NCBI GenBank assembly: GCA_902632145.1
Contig: CACPBH010000006.1
Location: 1 to 32,249 of the forward strand
Origin: an uncultured Pelagibacteraceae bacterium
Lineage (GTDB): Bacteria > Pseudomonadota > Alphaproteobacteria > Pelagibacterales > Pelagibacteraceae
Length of the DNA stretch: 32,249 bases
Direction of reading: 5' to 3'
Each line of letters starts with the position of its first letter. The first letter of the stretch is position 1. The position numbers and the translations under genes were made by a program. The notes beneath the pieces were generated by a model. The model searched no databases, had not been told where the DNA came from, and saw nothing but the letters and a program-made list of their open reading frames with translations. This document shows, piece after piece, positions 18,236-26,874 of this stretch.

Positions 18236-18717
18236 TGTTGAATAATAATAGGATCATTTTAAATAGTATTTTGGCTTTTAGCATTTTGTCTTTAGCTATA
18301 GCTTATTTTATTCAATATATATTAGGACACGAACCTTGCAATTTGTGTTTGATTGAGAGAATTCCTTATTTAGGGTCTTTGGTACTTATTTCATTAATAT
18401 TCATAATCAATAAATTTGAAAAATTAATTGCTGGGATTGTGCTTTTACTTTTTGTTTTTGGCTCTGTAGTTTCTTTTTACCATGTAGGAATTGAACAAGG
18501 ACTTTTTAGTGAGTCTTTAGTATGCGATTCGGGTGCATCTAATATAGATATGTCTAAAAAAGAGTTGCTAAAACAGCTACAAAATAAAACTCCAGTAAGC
18601 TGTAAAGACGTGACTTTTAGGTTTTTTGGGCTTTCTCTTGCTACAATAAATACAGTTATATCGATACTACTAAGTGGTATTATGATTAAAGTAATTAAAA
18701 ATTATGGAAAAAACTAA
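18235..18717 (+). CDS. dsbB: Disulfide bond formation protein B
   Basis: GHEPCNLCLIERIPYLGSL (CxxC), second Cys pair CDSG...VSC; start ATG 18235 overlaps the previous stop (TAATG). Confidence 0.85.
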   Translation: MLNNNRIILNSILAFSILSLAIAYFIQYILGHEPCNLCLIERIPYLGSLVLISLIFIINKFEKLIAGIVLLLFVFGSVVSFYHVGIEQGLFSESLVCDSGASNIDMSKKELLKQLQNKTPVSCKDVTFRFFGLSLATINTVISILLSGIMIKVIKNYGKN

Positions 18718-19237
18718 TAAAAAAACTTTAGAAGAAATTATTAGAGTAGATCATGCTGGAGAACGTGGTGCTATTAAAATCTATGAAGGCCAGTTACTTG
18801 CTTTAAAAACCTTCAAACAAAATGCTTCTTTAAAAAGAAAGATTGAAGAAATGAAAGAACATGAGAGAGAGCATTACGAATACTTTGATAATGAAATTAA
18901 AAAGAGAAATATACAACCAACTAAACTTTTACCTCTCTGGGATTTAATGGGAGTTACTTTAGGTTTTGGAACTGCGATGCTTGGTGAGAGAGCGGCTATG
19001 TTATGTACTGCTTCAGTTGAAGAAGTAATTGATGGTCATTACAAAGATCAAACTTTCAAACTTGGCAAAGATGAGGAAGAGTTAAAAAAGAAAATTATGA
19101 AATTTAGGCAAGATGAGCTTGATCATAAAGATATAGCTTACGATAATGGTGCAACAAAAAAAGGTTTATTTGGAGTGTTAGACAAAGTGATCAAAACCTC
19201 CTCAAGAATAGCTATTACAATTTCTGAAAAAATTTAA
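18704..19237 (+). CDS. coq7: Coq7-type demethoxyubiquinone hydroxylase
   Basis: IIRVDHAGERGAIKIYEGQL, EHEREHYEYF, EEVIDGHY, DELDHKDIAYDNGA di-iron ligands. Confidence 0.93.
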   Translation: MEKTNKKTLEEIIRVDHAGERGAIKIYEGQLLALKTFKQNASLKRKIEEMKEHEREHYEYFDNEIKKRNIQPTKLLPLWDLMGVTLGFGTAMLGERAAMLCTASVEEVIDGHYKDQTFKLGKDEEELKKKIMKFRQDELDHKDIAYDNGATKKGLFGVLDKVIKTSSRIAITISEKI

Positions 19238-19807
19238 TTAAGGTTCTAACTCGATATCCCAATAAAGATAATCCATCCAGCTTTCGTGCAAAAAGTTTGG
19301 TGGAAAGTTTCTACCATTTCTGTGTAAATCTTCTAAAGTTGGAGCGTATGGTTTGTTAGTCAGTTTTAAGTCACAATCTTTATAAAGTTTTCCACCTTTT
19401 TTAACATTACAACTTGAGCAAGCTGTAACCACATTGTTCCAATCTGTTAGACCGCCTTTGGATTTTGGAAGAAGATGATCAAAAGTTAAATCTTTTTTAT
19501 CTCCACAATATTGACAAGTAAACTTGTCTCTTAAAAAAACATTGAATCTTGTGAAGTTTGGATTTTTTGATGGTTGAATGAAATTTTTTAAAGCTATTAC
19601 ACTCGGTAAATGCATTTCAAAAGATGGACTTCTAATTTTTCTTTTGTAATTTGAAACGATACTTACTCTATCTAAGAAAACTGATTTGACTGCATCTTGC
19701 CAACACCAAATAGAAAGCGGATAATAACTTAAAGGTCTAAAATCAGCATTTAGAACTAATGCTGGACACTTTTCTAATGGAACTTTATCTGCAGAAGAAA
19801 TAATCAT
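19238..19807 (-). CDS. HNH endonuclease family protein
   Basis: FTCQYCGDKKDLTFDHLLPKSKGGLTDWNNVVTACSSCNVKKGGK. Confidence 0.92.
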   Translation of the reverse strand: MIISSADKVPLEKCPALVLNADFRPLSYYPLSIWCWQDAVKSVFLDRVSIVSNYKRKIRSPSFEMHLPSVIALKNFIQPSKNPNFTRFNVFLRDKFTCQYCGDKKDLTFDHLLPKSKGGLTDWNNVVTACSSCNVKKGGKLYKDCDLKLTNKPYAPTLEDLHRNGRNFPPNFLHESWMDYLYWDIELEP

Positions 19808-19868
19808 ACTTAAAGCTAACTGATAAGAAAAATTTTATCAAGTTATTATTATGTAACAGGTAAAATTG

Positions 19869-20525
19869 TTATAAATTAAAATGTTTTTTAATGAACTGAA
19901 GACCCAAACTTGACCCTTCAGTAGGTATACGATGTTCACAGTGTTTAAAGATTTTCGTTTCGATTTTGTAATTATTTTTTCCAAAAAATTCTATAGCTTC
20001 AAGAAGAGATTCTATTGGAACAACTTGATCAAGATCACCATGCATTAAAATAATATTAGGTCTAGAAACCATATTTTTGGAGAGGTGATCTGTACTAATA
20101 ATTCTTCCTGAATATCCGACAATAGAATTAACAGTGTCTTTTCTCTTTATTCCAGTTTGTAAAGTTATCATGCAACCTTGGCTAAAACCTCCGATGATAA
20201 TTTTATTTGCTTTTAGATCATATTTTTCCTTAACTTCATCTATTAATTTATTTAGTTTATTTTCAGCTACCAAAGATTTTGATAAAATTTGTTCAGGGCT
20301 TTGATCCATTAAGTCAAACCATTGAAATCCTGTTGGGCTTGCTGCACATTTTTCAGGAGCGTCTGGGCAAATTATAATAGTGTCTGGCAAATGCGCTCTC
20401 CAGTAACTGGCTAAAATTGAAATGTCTTTACCATCTCCACCATATCCGTGGCAAAGAATTACTGCATTCTTTGGTTTTTCTTTAGAAAGTGGCTCTAAAA
20501 TAATTGTATTTAATGAAAAGGTCAT
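19869..20525 (-). CDS. Phospholipase/carboxylesterase family alpha/beta hydrolase
   Basis: ILCHGYGGDGKD, IIGGFSQGCMITLQTG, MHGDLDQVVPIE, HCEHRIPTEG. Confidence 0.9.
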   Translation of the reverse strand: MTFSLNTIILEPLSKEKPKNAVILCHGYGGDGKDISILASYWRAHLPDTIIICPDAPEKCAASPTGFQWFDLMDQSPEQILSKSLVAENKLNKLIDEVKEKYDLKANKIIIGGFSQGCMITLQTGIKRKDTVNSIVGYSGRIISTDHLSKNMVSRPNIILMHGDLDQVVPIESLLEAIEFFGKNNYKIETKIFKHCEHRIPTEGSSLGLQFIKKHFNL

Positions 20526-20540
20526 ATAGATAAATTATCA

Positions 20541-20741
20541 ATGTCAGAATTTTTATTTAACTTTATAGGATTCACTTTATTAGGTGCTGTTGCCATAGTT
20601 TTAATAATGGGTATTTATACTTTATTTAAAGGTGGAAATACTAGTAAAAAATATTCAAATAAACTAATGCAGTTAAGAGTGTTGTTGCAATTTATTGCAA
20701 TTATAGTTTTAGTTTTGCTTGCTTATTTTTTTAAAGACTAA
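20541..20741 (+). CDS. HIG1 domain twin transmembrane protein
   Basis: 66 aa, two TM helices, SNKLMQLRVLLQFIAIIVLVLL motif. Confidence 0.8.
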   Translation: MSEFLFNFIGFTLLGAVAIVLIMGIYTLFKGGNTSKKYSNKLMQLRVLLQFIAIIVLVLLAYFFKD

Positions 20742-21265
20742 ATATACTTTTTTAAAAGGTTAATAAATTCATCACTAGCGAAATCAATTTCACCAATTAC
20801 TTTTCCGATTTCTTTTCCTTCTTTATTAATCAATATGCTTGTTGGTAAGCCTCTTAATTTAAACCCTTTGACTAATCTTAATTCAGGATCATAATAAGTT
20901 TTAAGATCTTTTACTCCTATATCTTTGAAAAATTTATCTACTTTAATATTATCAGGTTTTTCCATGTTCACTGCAAAAATATCGATTTCTGGTAGCTTGG
21001 CACCTAGTTTTTCTAAAGACGGCATTTCTTTTCGACACGGTGCACACCATGTAGCCCAAAAATTAATTATCATGATCTTGCCTCTTTTGTTGATTAAATC
21101 AACGTCTTGAAGATTTGAGTCTTTGAATTTTAGTTCGCTAATAATTTGAGGTTTTTCATGAATAATAACGTTTTTTGGAAAGTCTTCTACTCCAATAAGA
21201 TTTTGGCTTAGAAGTGATAGAACTATTATGTGAATATAGCTTTTAAAAGATTTACTAATTTTCAT
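20738..21265 (-). CDS. TlpA-like thiol:disulfide oxidoreductase
   Basis: INFWATWCAPCRKEMPSLEKL, GLPTSILINKEGKEIGKVIG. Confidence 0.9.
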   Translation of the reverse strand: MKISKSFKSYIHIIVLSLLSQNLIGVEDFPKNVIIHEKPQIISELKFKDSNLQDVDLINKRGKIMIINFWATWCAPCRKEMPSLEKLGAKLPEIDIFAVNMEKPDNIKVDKFFKDIGVKDLKTYYDPELRLVKGFKLRGLPTSILINKEGKEIGKVIGEIDFASDEFINLLKKYI

Positions 21266-21295
21266 ATTAATTTAAATTGTAAATAACATAGTAAA

Positions 21296-22678
21296 ATGAA
21301 AAATAAAACTGTTTGGTCGAATAGATTAAAGGGAAAGACATCACTTTCTTTACAAAAAATAGGCTCATCAATAAGTGTTGATAAAAGACTATATGAGCAA
21401 GACATAGCTGCATCTATTGTTCATACCAAAATGTTGGTTAAACAAAAGATTATTAGTGGAAAGGATGGGTCTAAAATTATCATTGGTCTTAAAAAAATTA
21501 AATCGCAGATTGATAAAGGAAAGTTTAAATTTCAAGAAAGATTTGAAGATTTACATTTGAATATAGAAAAAAAATTATTTGAATTAATTGGTCCTTCGGC
21601 AGGCTATTTGCACACAGCGAGATCAAGAAATGATCAAGTTGTTACAGATTTTAAATTATGGATTAAAAAGTCATCAAAAGAGACTATAGGTAACATTAAT
21701 TCTTTAATGAGAGTTTTGATCAAAAAGGCAGAGATAAATGTTGATACTGTAATGCCTGGCTTAACACATCTCAAAAATGCTCAACCTATTTCATTTGCGC
21801 ATTATCTTCTCTCTTATTTTGAGATGTTTAAAAGAGACATAAAAAGATTTGAAAATAATATAAAACTTTTAGATGAGTGCCCATTAGGCTCAGCTGCGCT
21901 TGCGGGTACTTCTTATAAAATAGATAGAAATTATACAGCAAAACAACTCGGTTTTAAGAAACCAACTGATAATTCAATAGACTCGGTTGCTGATAGAGAT
22001 TTTGCAATAGATTTTTTATATGCTTCTGCTTTATGTGCAATGCATTTATCAAGATTAGCAGAAGATTTTATAATTTTTAATTCAAATGCATTTAATTTGA
22101 TTTCATTTGATGACAGCATGTTAACTGGCTCATCGATTATGCCGCAAAAGAAAAATCCTGACCCAGCTGAACTGATCAGAGGAAGAGTTGGTTTAAACTA
22201 TGGCAACTTAAGTTCGATGCTTACTATAATGAAGGGACTTCCAATGTCTTATTTCAAGGATCTTCAAGATGATAAAAAACTTGTCTTTGATGGATTTGAT
22301 GCTTTGAGTGATACCTTGGTTATGAGTCTAGAGTTAGTGAATTCAGTAAAACCTAATAAAAAAAATATGCTAAAAATGGCCAATGAAGGTTTTACTACTG
22401 CTACTGATTTTGCTGATTATTTAGTTAAGGAAAAAAACCTCACTTTTAGAGAGTCTTACGCAGTTGCAGCAAAATTAGTGAATTACGCTGAAAAGAAAAA
22501 TAAATTGCTATCTGATCTATCTTTACAAGAAATAATGAAAATTTATAAAAATTTAGATAAAAATGTTCTAAAAATATTTGATGTAAATAATTCAATGAAC
22601 TCAAAAAGATCCCATGGAGGAACTTCTACTGTAAATGTTAAAGCAATGATTAAAAAATATAAAAAGGAAGTAAAATGA
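21296..22678 (+). CDS. argH: Argininosuccinate lyase
   Basis: LHTARSRNDQV, GSSIMPQKKNPDPAELIRGR signature, HLKNAQPISFAHYLLSY. Confidence 0.97.
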   Translation: MKNKTVWSNRLKGKTSLSLQKIGSSISVDKRLYEQDIAASIVHTKMLVKQKIISGKDGSKIIIGLKKIKSQIDKGKFKFQERFEDLHLNIEKKLFELIGPSAGYLHTARSRNDQVVTDFKLWIKKSSKETIGNINSLMRVLIKKAEINVDTVMPGLTHLKNAQPISFAHYLLSYFEMFKRDIKRFENNIKLLDECPLGSAALAGTSYKIDRNYTAKQLGFKKPTDNSIDSVADRDFAIDFLYASALCAMHLSRLAEDFIIFNSNAFNLISFDDSMLTGSSIMPQKKNPDPAELIRGRVGLNYGNLSSMLTIMKGLPMSYFKDLQDDKKLVFDGFDALSDTLVMSLELVNSVKPNKKNMLKMANEGFTTATDFADYLVKEKNLTFRESYAVAAKLVNYAEKKNKLLSDLSLQEIMKIYKNLDKNVLKIFDVNNSMNSKRSHGGTSTVNVKAMIKKYKKEVK

Positions 22679-22785
22679 AGATATTAGTATTAATATGTAT
22701 GATAATTTTAACTCTATCTGGATGTGGAAAGAAATCAGAGCCAAAATATCAAGGAAAATTTAATCATATAAATATAATTTTATAA
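22675..22785 (+). CDS. lptM: Small lipoprotein, LptM-like (36 aa)
   Basis: MKILVLICMIILTLSGCGKKSEPKYQGKFNHINIIL; LSGC lipobox, CGKKxxP pattern, ATGA overlap with argH, position between argH and lysA. Missing from the ORF track because of length. Confidence 0.75.
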   Translation: MKILVLICMIILTLSGCGKKSEPKYQGKFNHINIIL

Positions 22786-22789
22786 TCTT

Positions 22790-24019
22790 ATGCAAAATTT
22801 AAGATATGTAGGTAAAAATTTATTTCTGGAGCGAGTATCTATCCAAAATTTTTTAAAGAAACATAAGACTCCATTTTATATATATTCTGAAAATCAAATA
22901 ATTTCTAATTATTCAAATTTTATGAAAACATTTAAAAAAACTAATCCTTTAATATGTTTTGCTGCAAAATCTAATAGCAATACAAATATTTTAAGAATTT
23001 TGGGTAAACTTGGTGCTGGAGCTGATGTTGTATCAGGCGGAGAACTATTAAAGGTTCTTAAAGCAGGTATTAAACCAAAAAAAATTGTTTTTTCGGGGGT
23101 TGGTAAGACAGAGGAAGAGTTAAAAATTGCAATTAATAAAAAAATTTTATTAATCAATTGCGAGTCCGAAAGTGAAGCAAAGTTAGTTAACACATTGGCA
23201 AAAAAATTAAGAAAAAAAGTTTCTATTGGCTTCAGATTAAATCCAAACGTTGATGCAAAAACGCATCAAAATATATCTACTGGTAAAGCAGATAACAAAT
23301 TCGGTTTATCAATAAAAAATTTTAAATCTTTTTTGAGGGTAATAAATAAATTCAAAAATATTAAGCTTGAAGCGCTAAGTGTTCATATAGGAAGCCAAAT
23401 TTTAAATGATGGGCCATTCAAAAAGACACTTAATGTAATGAATAAGTTAATTAAAGAATTAAAGTTAAATTTAAAATATGTCGATTTAGGCGGAGGTTTT
23501 GGAATTAATTATAGTGATATTGAAAAGCCAATAAATCTAAATAACTACGCGAAATTAGTAAATAATTTTGCAACGAGACTAAAATGTAAAATTATTTTTG
23601 AGCCAGGTCGATCCATAATTGGAAACACGGGATTGCTTGTCAGCAAAGTTCAATTTATAAAAAAAGGGCTCAATAAATACTTTATAATTTTAGATGCAGG
23701 CATGAACGATTTTATGCGACCAGCTTTATATGATGCATTCCATAAAATTATTCCCATAACTAAAAATTCATCTAAAATGCAAAATACAATAGAATTTGTA
23801 GGTCCAATTTGTGAAAGCACTTGTAAATTTGGGGTTTATAGGAAATATCAAAAATTGATTGAAAATGACTTTGTAGCAATTACAAATGTTGGTGCATACG
23901 GCTCATCATTGTCATCGAATTATAATACTAGACCTTTGATCGCTGAAATTTTAATCAAAAAAAACAAATTTAAATATATAAGAAGAAAACAAAATTTGCT
24001 TAAATTGATAAATTCTTAA
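22790..24019 (+). CDS. lysA: Diaminopimelate decarboxylase
   Basis: FAAKSNSNTNILRILGKLGAGADVVSGGE, VHIGSQI, DLGGGFGI, FEPGRSIIGNTG, VGPICESTCKFG. Confidence 0.96.
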   Translation: MQNLRYVGKNLFLERVSIQNFLKKHKTPFYIYSENQIISNYSNFMKTFKKTNPLICFAAKSNSNTNILRILGKLGAGADVVSGGELLKVLKAGIKPKKIVFSGVGKTEEELKIAINKKILLINCESESEAKLVNTLAKKLRKKVSIGFRLNPNVDAKTHQNISTGKADNKFGLSIKNFKSFLRVINKFKNIKLEALSVHIGSQILNDGPFKKTLNVMNKLIKELKLNLKYVDLGGGFGINYSDIEKPINLNNYAKLVNNFATRLKCKIIFEPGRSIIGNTGLLVSKVQFIKKGLNKYFIILDAGMNDFMRPALYDAFHKIIPITKNSSKMQNTIEFVGPICESTCKFGVYRKYQKLIENDFVAITNVGAYGSSLSSNYNTRPLIAEILIKKNKFKYIRRKQNLLKLINS

Positions 24020-24726
24020 TGCAGTTTATTAAATCCTTAATTTTTAATATCTTCTTGTATTGTGGACTTATTCTAATTTTCATATTAGCCATACCAACAT
24101 TAATTCTTCCTGATAGATTTACGATTTTTTTTGGAAGGCTATCAGCTAAATACATTGTTTTAATTTTAAAACTTGTATTGAATACTAAAGTAATTATTCA
24201 TGGAGAAGAAAACTTAAAAAAATTAGATCAATTTTTTGTTGCCTCTGCCCATCAATCAATGTTTGAGACTTTTGCCTTGCAAATCCCGCTAAACGGTCCA
24301 ATTTTTATTTTAAAAAAAGAACTTTTAAATATTCCTTTATTTGGTTGGTATCTAAGAAAAATTGGTTCTATTGCGATCATAAGAGAAACTACTACTAAAG
24401 AAAACTTAAATTTTTTTGATAAAGTAAAAGAAAGATTAGAGAAAAATAAAAGACCACTGTTAATATTCCCCCAAGGGACACGAGTAAAATTAGATGAACA
24501 GCCTCCCTTTAAAAAAGGAGTTGGACGAATTTACAAAACATTAAATTTACCATGTATTCCAGTTGCATTAAATACAGGAAAAGTCTGGCCAAAAAATAGT
24601 TTTATGAAATTCTCAGGAGATATACATATTTCATTTCTAGATCCTATTATGCCTGGTAAAGACAATGATGAGTTTATAAAAGAAATTGAAAATAAGATTT
24701 ATACTGAAATAAAAAAATACTATTGA
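24019..24726 (+). CDS. plsC: 1-acyl-sn-glycerol-3-phosphate acyltransferase
   Basis: SAHQSMFETF (variant HX4D region), FPQGTRVKLDEQPPFKKGVGRI. Confidence 0.88.
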   Translation: MQFIKSLIFNIFLYCGLILIFILAIPTLILPDRFTIFFGRLSAKYIVLILKLVLNTKVIIHGEENLKKLDQFFVASAHQSMFETFALQIPLNGPIFILKKELLNIPLFGWYLRKIGSIAIIRETTTKENLNFFDKVKERLEKNKRPLLIFPQGTRVKLDEQPPFKKGVGRIYKTLNLPCIPVALNTGKVWPKNSFMKFSGDIHISFLDPIMPGKDNDEFIKEIENKIYTEIKKYY

Positions 24727-25623
24727 TTATTTTCTTCCAAAATCTGGCTTCTCTGTATCTTGCCCTGCTTCAATAATTTCTTTTCTCACTTTTTTAGTTG
24801 ATGAAAATATTTCCAAAAGTTTTTTACTATCTTTATTTTTGATAGCGCTTTTGATTTCATCAAGATTTTTAGAATAGTTATCTAAAACTTTTAAAATGTT
24901 CTCACTGTTATCAAAAAAAATATCTTTCCACATCAAAGGATCTGAAGCGGCAATCCTGGTAAAATCTCTTAATCCACCTGCACTATATTGAATCACATCA
25001 TTTTTAAACTTGTCTTCATTGTTTATCGCAGTTCTTACAATACTGTAAGCTACTGCATGTGGAAGGTGGCTTGTTAAGGACAATACATAGTCATGGTCTT
25101 CAAATGACATGATTTTAACCTTACTACCTAGTTTAGACCAAAATTTTTTCAGATTTTCTATTTTATCTTTAGCAACTTGATTGGCAGCTGAAAGAATGCA
25201 CCATCTATTTTCAAATAAACTTGAAAATCCTGCGTCAGGACCGCTGTGCTCTGTTCCAGCTATTGGGTGTGAAGCTATCCAACTAATATTTTTAAGTCCT
25301 AAATTGTTTACAATTTTATTGACCTCTTTTTTAGCTGAACCAGTATCAGTAAGAATAGAGCCTTCTTTCAAATTTGACTTTATCGAAAGCAAAATTTCTT
25401 TGTAACTACTTAATGGTGCAGAAATAATTATCAGATCTGCATCTTTTGTAGCCTCTGAGACATCAGAACAAATATTTACTGAAAAATTTTTTTTTAAATA
25501 TTCTATGACTTGATTGGACTTGTCGAAAACACTTATTTTTGATGCTAATTTTTTTTCCTCTACTGCTCTTAGAATTGAAGAGCCAATCAGTCCGCAACCT
25601 ATTATACTTAATTTACCGAACAT
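24727..25623 (-). CDS. tyrA: Prephenate/cyclohexadienyl dehydrogenase
   Basis: IIGCGLIGSSILRAV, TDTGSAKKEV, SHPIAGTEHSGPDAGFSSLFENRWCIL, SHLPHAVAYSIV. Confidence 0.92.
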   Translation of the reverse strand: MFGKLSIIGCGLIGSSILRAVEEKKLASKISVFDKSNQVIEYLKKNFSVNICSDVSEATKDADLIIISAPLSSYKEILLSIKSNLKEGSILTDTGSAKKEVNKIVNNLGLKNISWIASHPIAGTEHSGPDAGFSSLFENRWCILSAANQVAKDKIENLKKFWSKLGSKVKIMSFEDHDYVLSLTSHLPHAVAYSIVRTAINNEDKFKNDVIQYSAGGLRDFTRIAASDPLMWKDIFFDNSENILKVLDNYSKNLDEIKSAIKNKDSKKLLEIFSSTKKVRKEIIEAGQDTEKPDFGRK

Positions 25624-26698
25624 TTAAAATTTTTCTCATTTTTTTTATTAATGCAATATTCTCTGATGTTGTCCCAATGGTTATACGTAAAGAATTTTTA
25701 ATTCCATAAACATCCATTTTACGAACCAGTATTCCAGATTTCGCAAGTAATCTAAAAACTTTATCAGAGTTTATCTTCACTTTATCGAATTTTACCAATA
25801 AGAAATTAGTAAAACTTTTATTTGTTTCTATTCTCATTTTTTTAAACTCAGAAAACAATTTTTTACTCCACTTATTTACATGTTTTATTTCTTTATTAAG
25901 CCATGAACTGTCATTTACTGCCGCAGAGGCTGCAAATAAGGCCGGTCTACTCACATTGAAAGGTGGCTTAACCTTATTTAATGCAGAAATAATTTCTTTT
26001 GACCCATATCCCCAACCAACTCTGAGTCCTGCTAAACCATATATTTTTGAAAAGGTTCTTGTCATAATCACATTTTTAAAATTTGTAAAAGTTCTTAAAC
26101 CAGACAAATAATCTTTTTGTTTTACATACTCAAAATAAGCGTCATCTAATACTAATAGAATATTGCTTCTCAATTTTTTTCTTAAAAATAGTAATTCTTT
26201 TTTTGAGATGTATGTTCCAGTTGGATTATTTGGGTTAGCTAAGAAAACAATTTTGGTTTTCCCTGTAACTTTTTTTAGTATATCTTTAATTGAAGCAGTG
26301 AAATTATTTTCTTTTGAGTAAATAACTTTTGCTCCGCTCATCCTACTGTAAATTCTGTAAATTATAAAACTAAACTTAGGGACTATAACTTCATCTCCTT
26401 TTTTTAAGAACGATTTACATATTAGTTCAAATATTTGATCGGAGCCTGATCCTAAGATTATTCTATTTTTATCAATCTTAAATTTATTAGCCAAAGTATT
26501 TCTTAAAAAGGTTCCGTCAGAGTCAGGGTATCTTGCAAAGTTTTTTGAAACTTCTAAGTATTGTTTTCTTGCCTTAGGGCTGGGGCCAAGAGCAGACTCA
26601 TTAGCTGATAATTTAATCTTTGCTAATTTACTCTTGAATAAACTCATTCCAGCTACATATTTCTCTGCAACAATGTTATTTGGTTTCGGAAATCTCAT
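25613..26698 (-). CDS. hisC: Histidinol-phosphate aminotransferase family
   Basis: KLSANESALGPSP, GSGSDQIFELI, FLANPNNPTGTYI, RTFSKIYGLAGLRVGWG. Confidence 0.9.
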   Translation of the reverse strand: MRFPKPNNIVAEKYVAGMSLFKSKLAKIKLSANESALGPSPKARKQYLEVSKNFARYPDSDGTFLRNTLANKFKIDKNRIILGSGSDQIFELICKSFLKKGDEVIVPKFSFIIYRIYSRMSGAKVIYSKENNFTASIKDILKKVTGKTKIVFLANPNNPTGTYISKKELLFLRKKLRSNILLVLDDAYFEYVKQKDYLSGLRTFTNFKNVIMTRTFSKIYGLAGLRVGWGYGSKEIISALNKVKPPFNVSRPALFAASAAVNDSSWLNKEIKHVNKWSKKLFSEFKKMRIETNKSFTNFLLVKFDKVKINSDKVFRLLAKSGILVRKMDVYGIKNSLRITIGTTSENIALIKKMRKILNVR

Positions 26699-26758
26699 TT
26701 ATTTAATGTATTATCTAAATTGTTTAAGTTTTTCTATAGCTCTTTATCGTATATAAAA

Positions 26759-26787
26759 TTGACAAGTTTGTGATGATTTAGTAAACA
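26759..26787 (+). promoter_or_regulatory. Candidate promoter of the metX leader
   Basis: TTGACA (26759-26764), 17 nt, TAAACA (26782-26787); predicted start falls at the riboswitch 5' edge. Confidence 0.45.
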
Positions 26788-26791
26788 TTAC

Positions 26792-26844
26792 TCGCGCTGA
26801 TTTAACCATATTGCAAGCGCATAATAAATGTAGCTAAAAAGGGG
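26792..26844 (+). ncRNA. SAM-II riboswitch aptamer
   Basis: TCGCGCTGATTTAACCATATTGCAAGCGCATAATAAATGTAGCTAAAAAGGGG closely matches my memory of the published marine metX SAM-II sequence; located directly 5' of metX. Confidence 0.93.
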
Positions 26845-26846
26845 AC

Positions 26847-26872
26847 GCCCAGTTTAGCTGGGCTTTTTTTTT
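26847..26872 (+). terminator. Intrinsic terminator in metX leader (riboswitch expression platform candidate)
   Basis: GCCCAG (26847-26852)-TTTAG-CTGGGC (26858-26863) followed by nine T (26864-26872), 2 nt before the metX ATG. Confidence 0.88.
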
Positions 26873-26874
26873 GG

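Noticed and set aside
19808-19868. TGATAA-N8-TTATCA inverted repeat upstream of the HNH gene
   Set aside because: Only 6-bp arms made mostly of A/T in a very AT-rich gap; chance occurrence is too likely.
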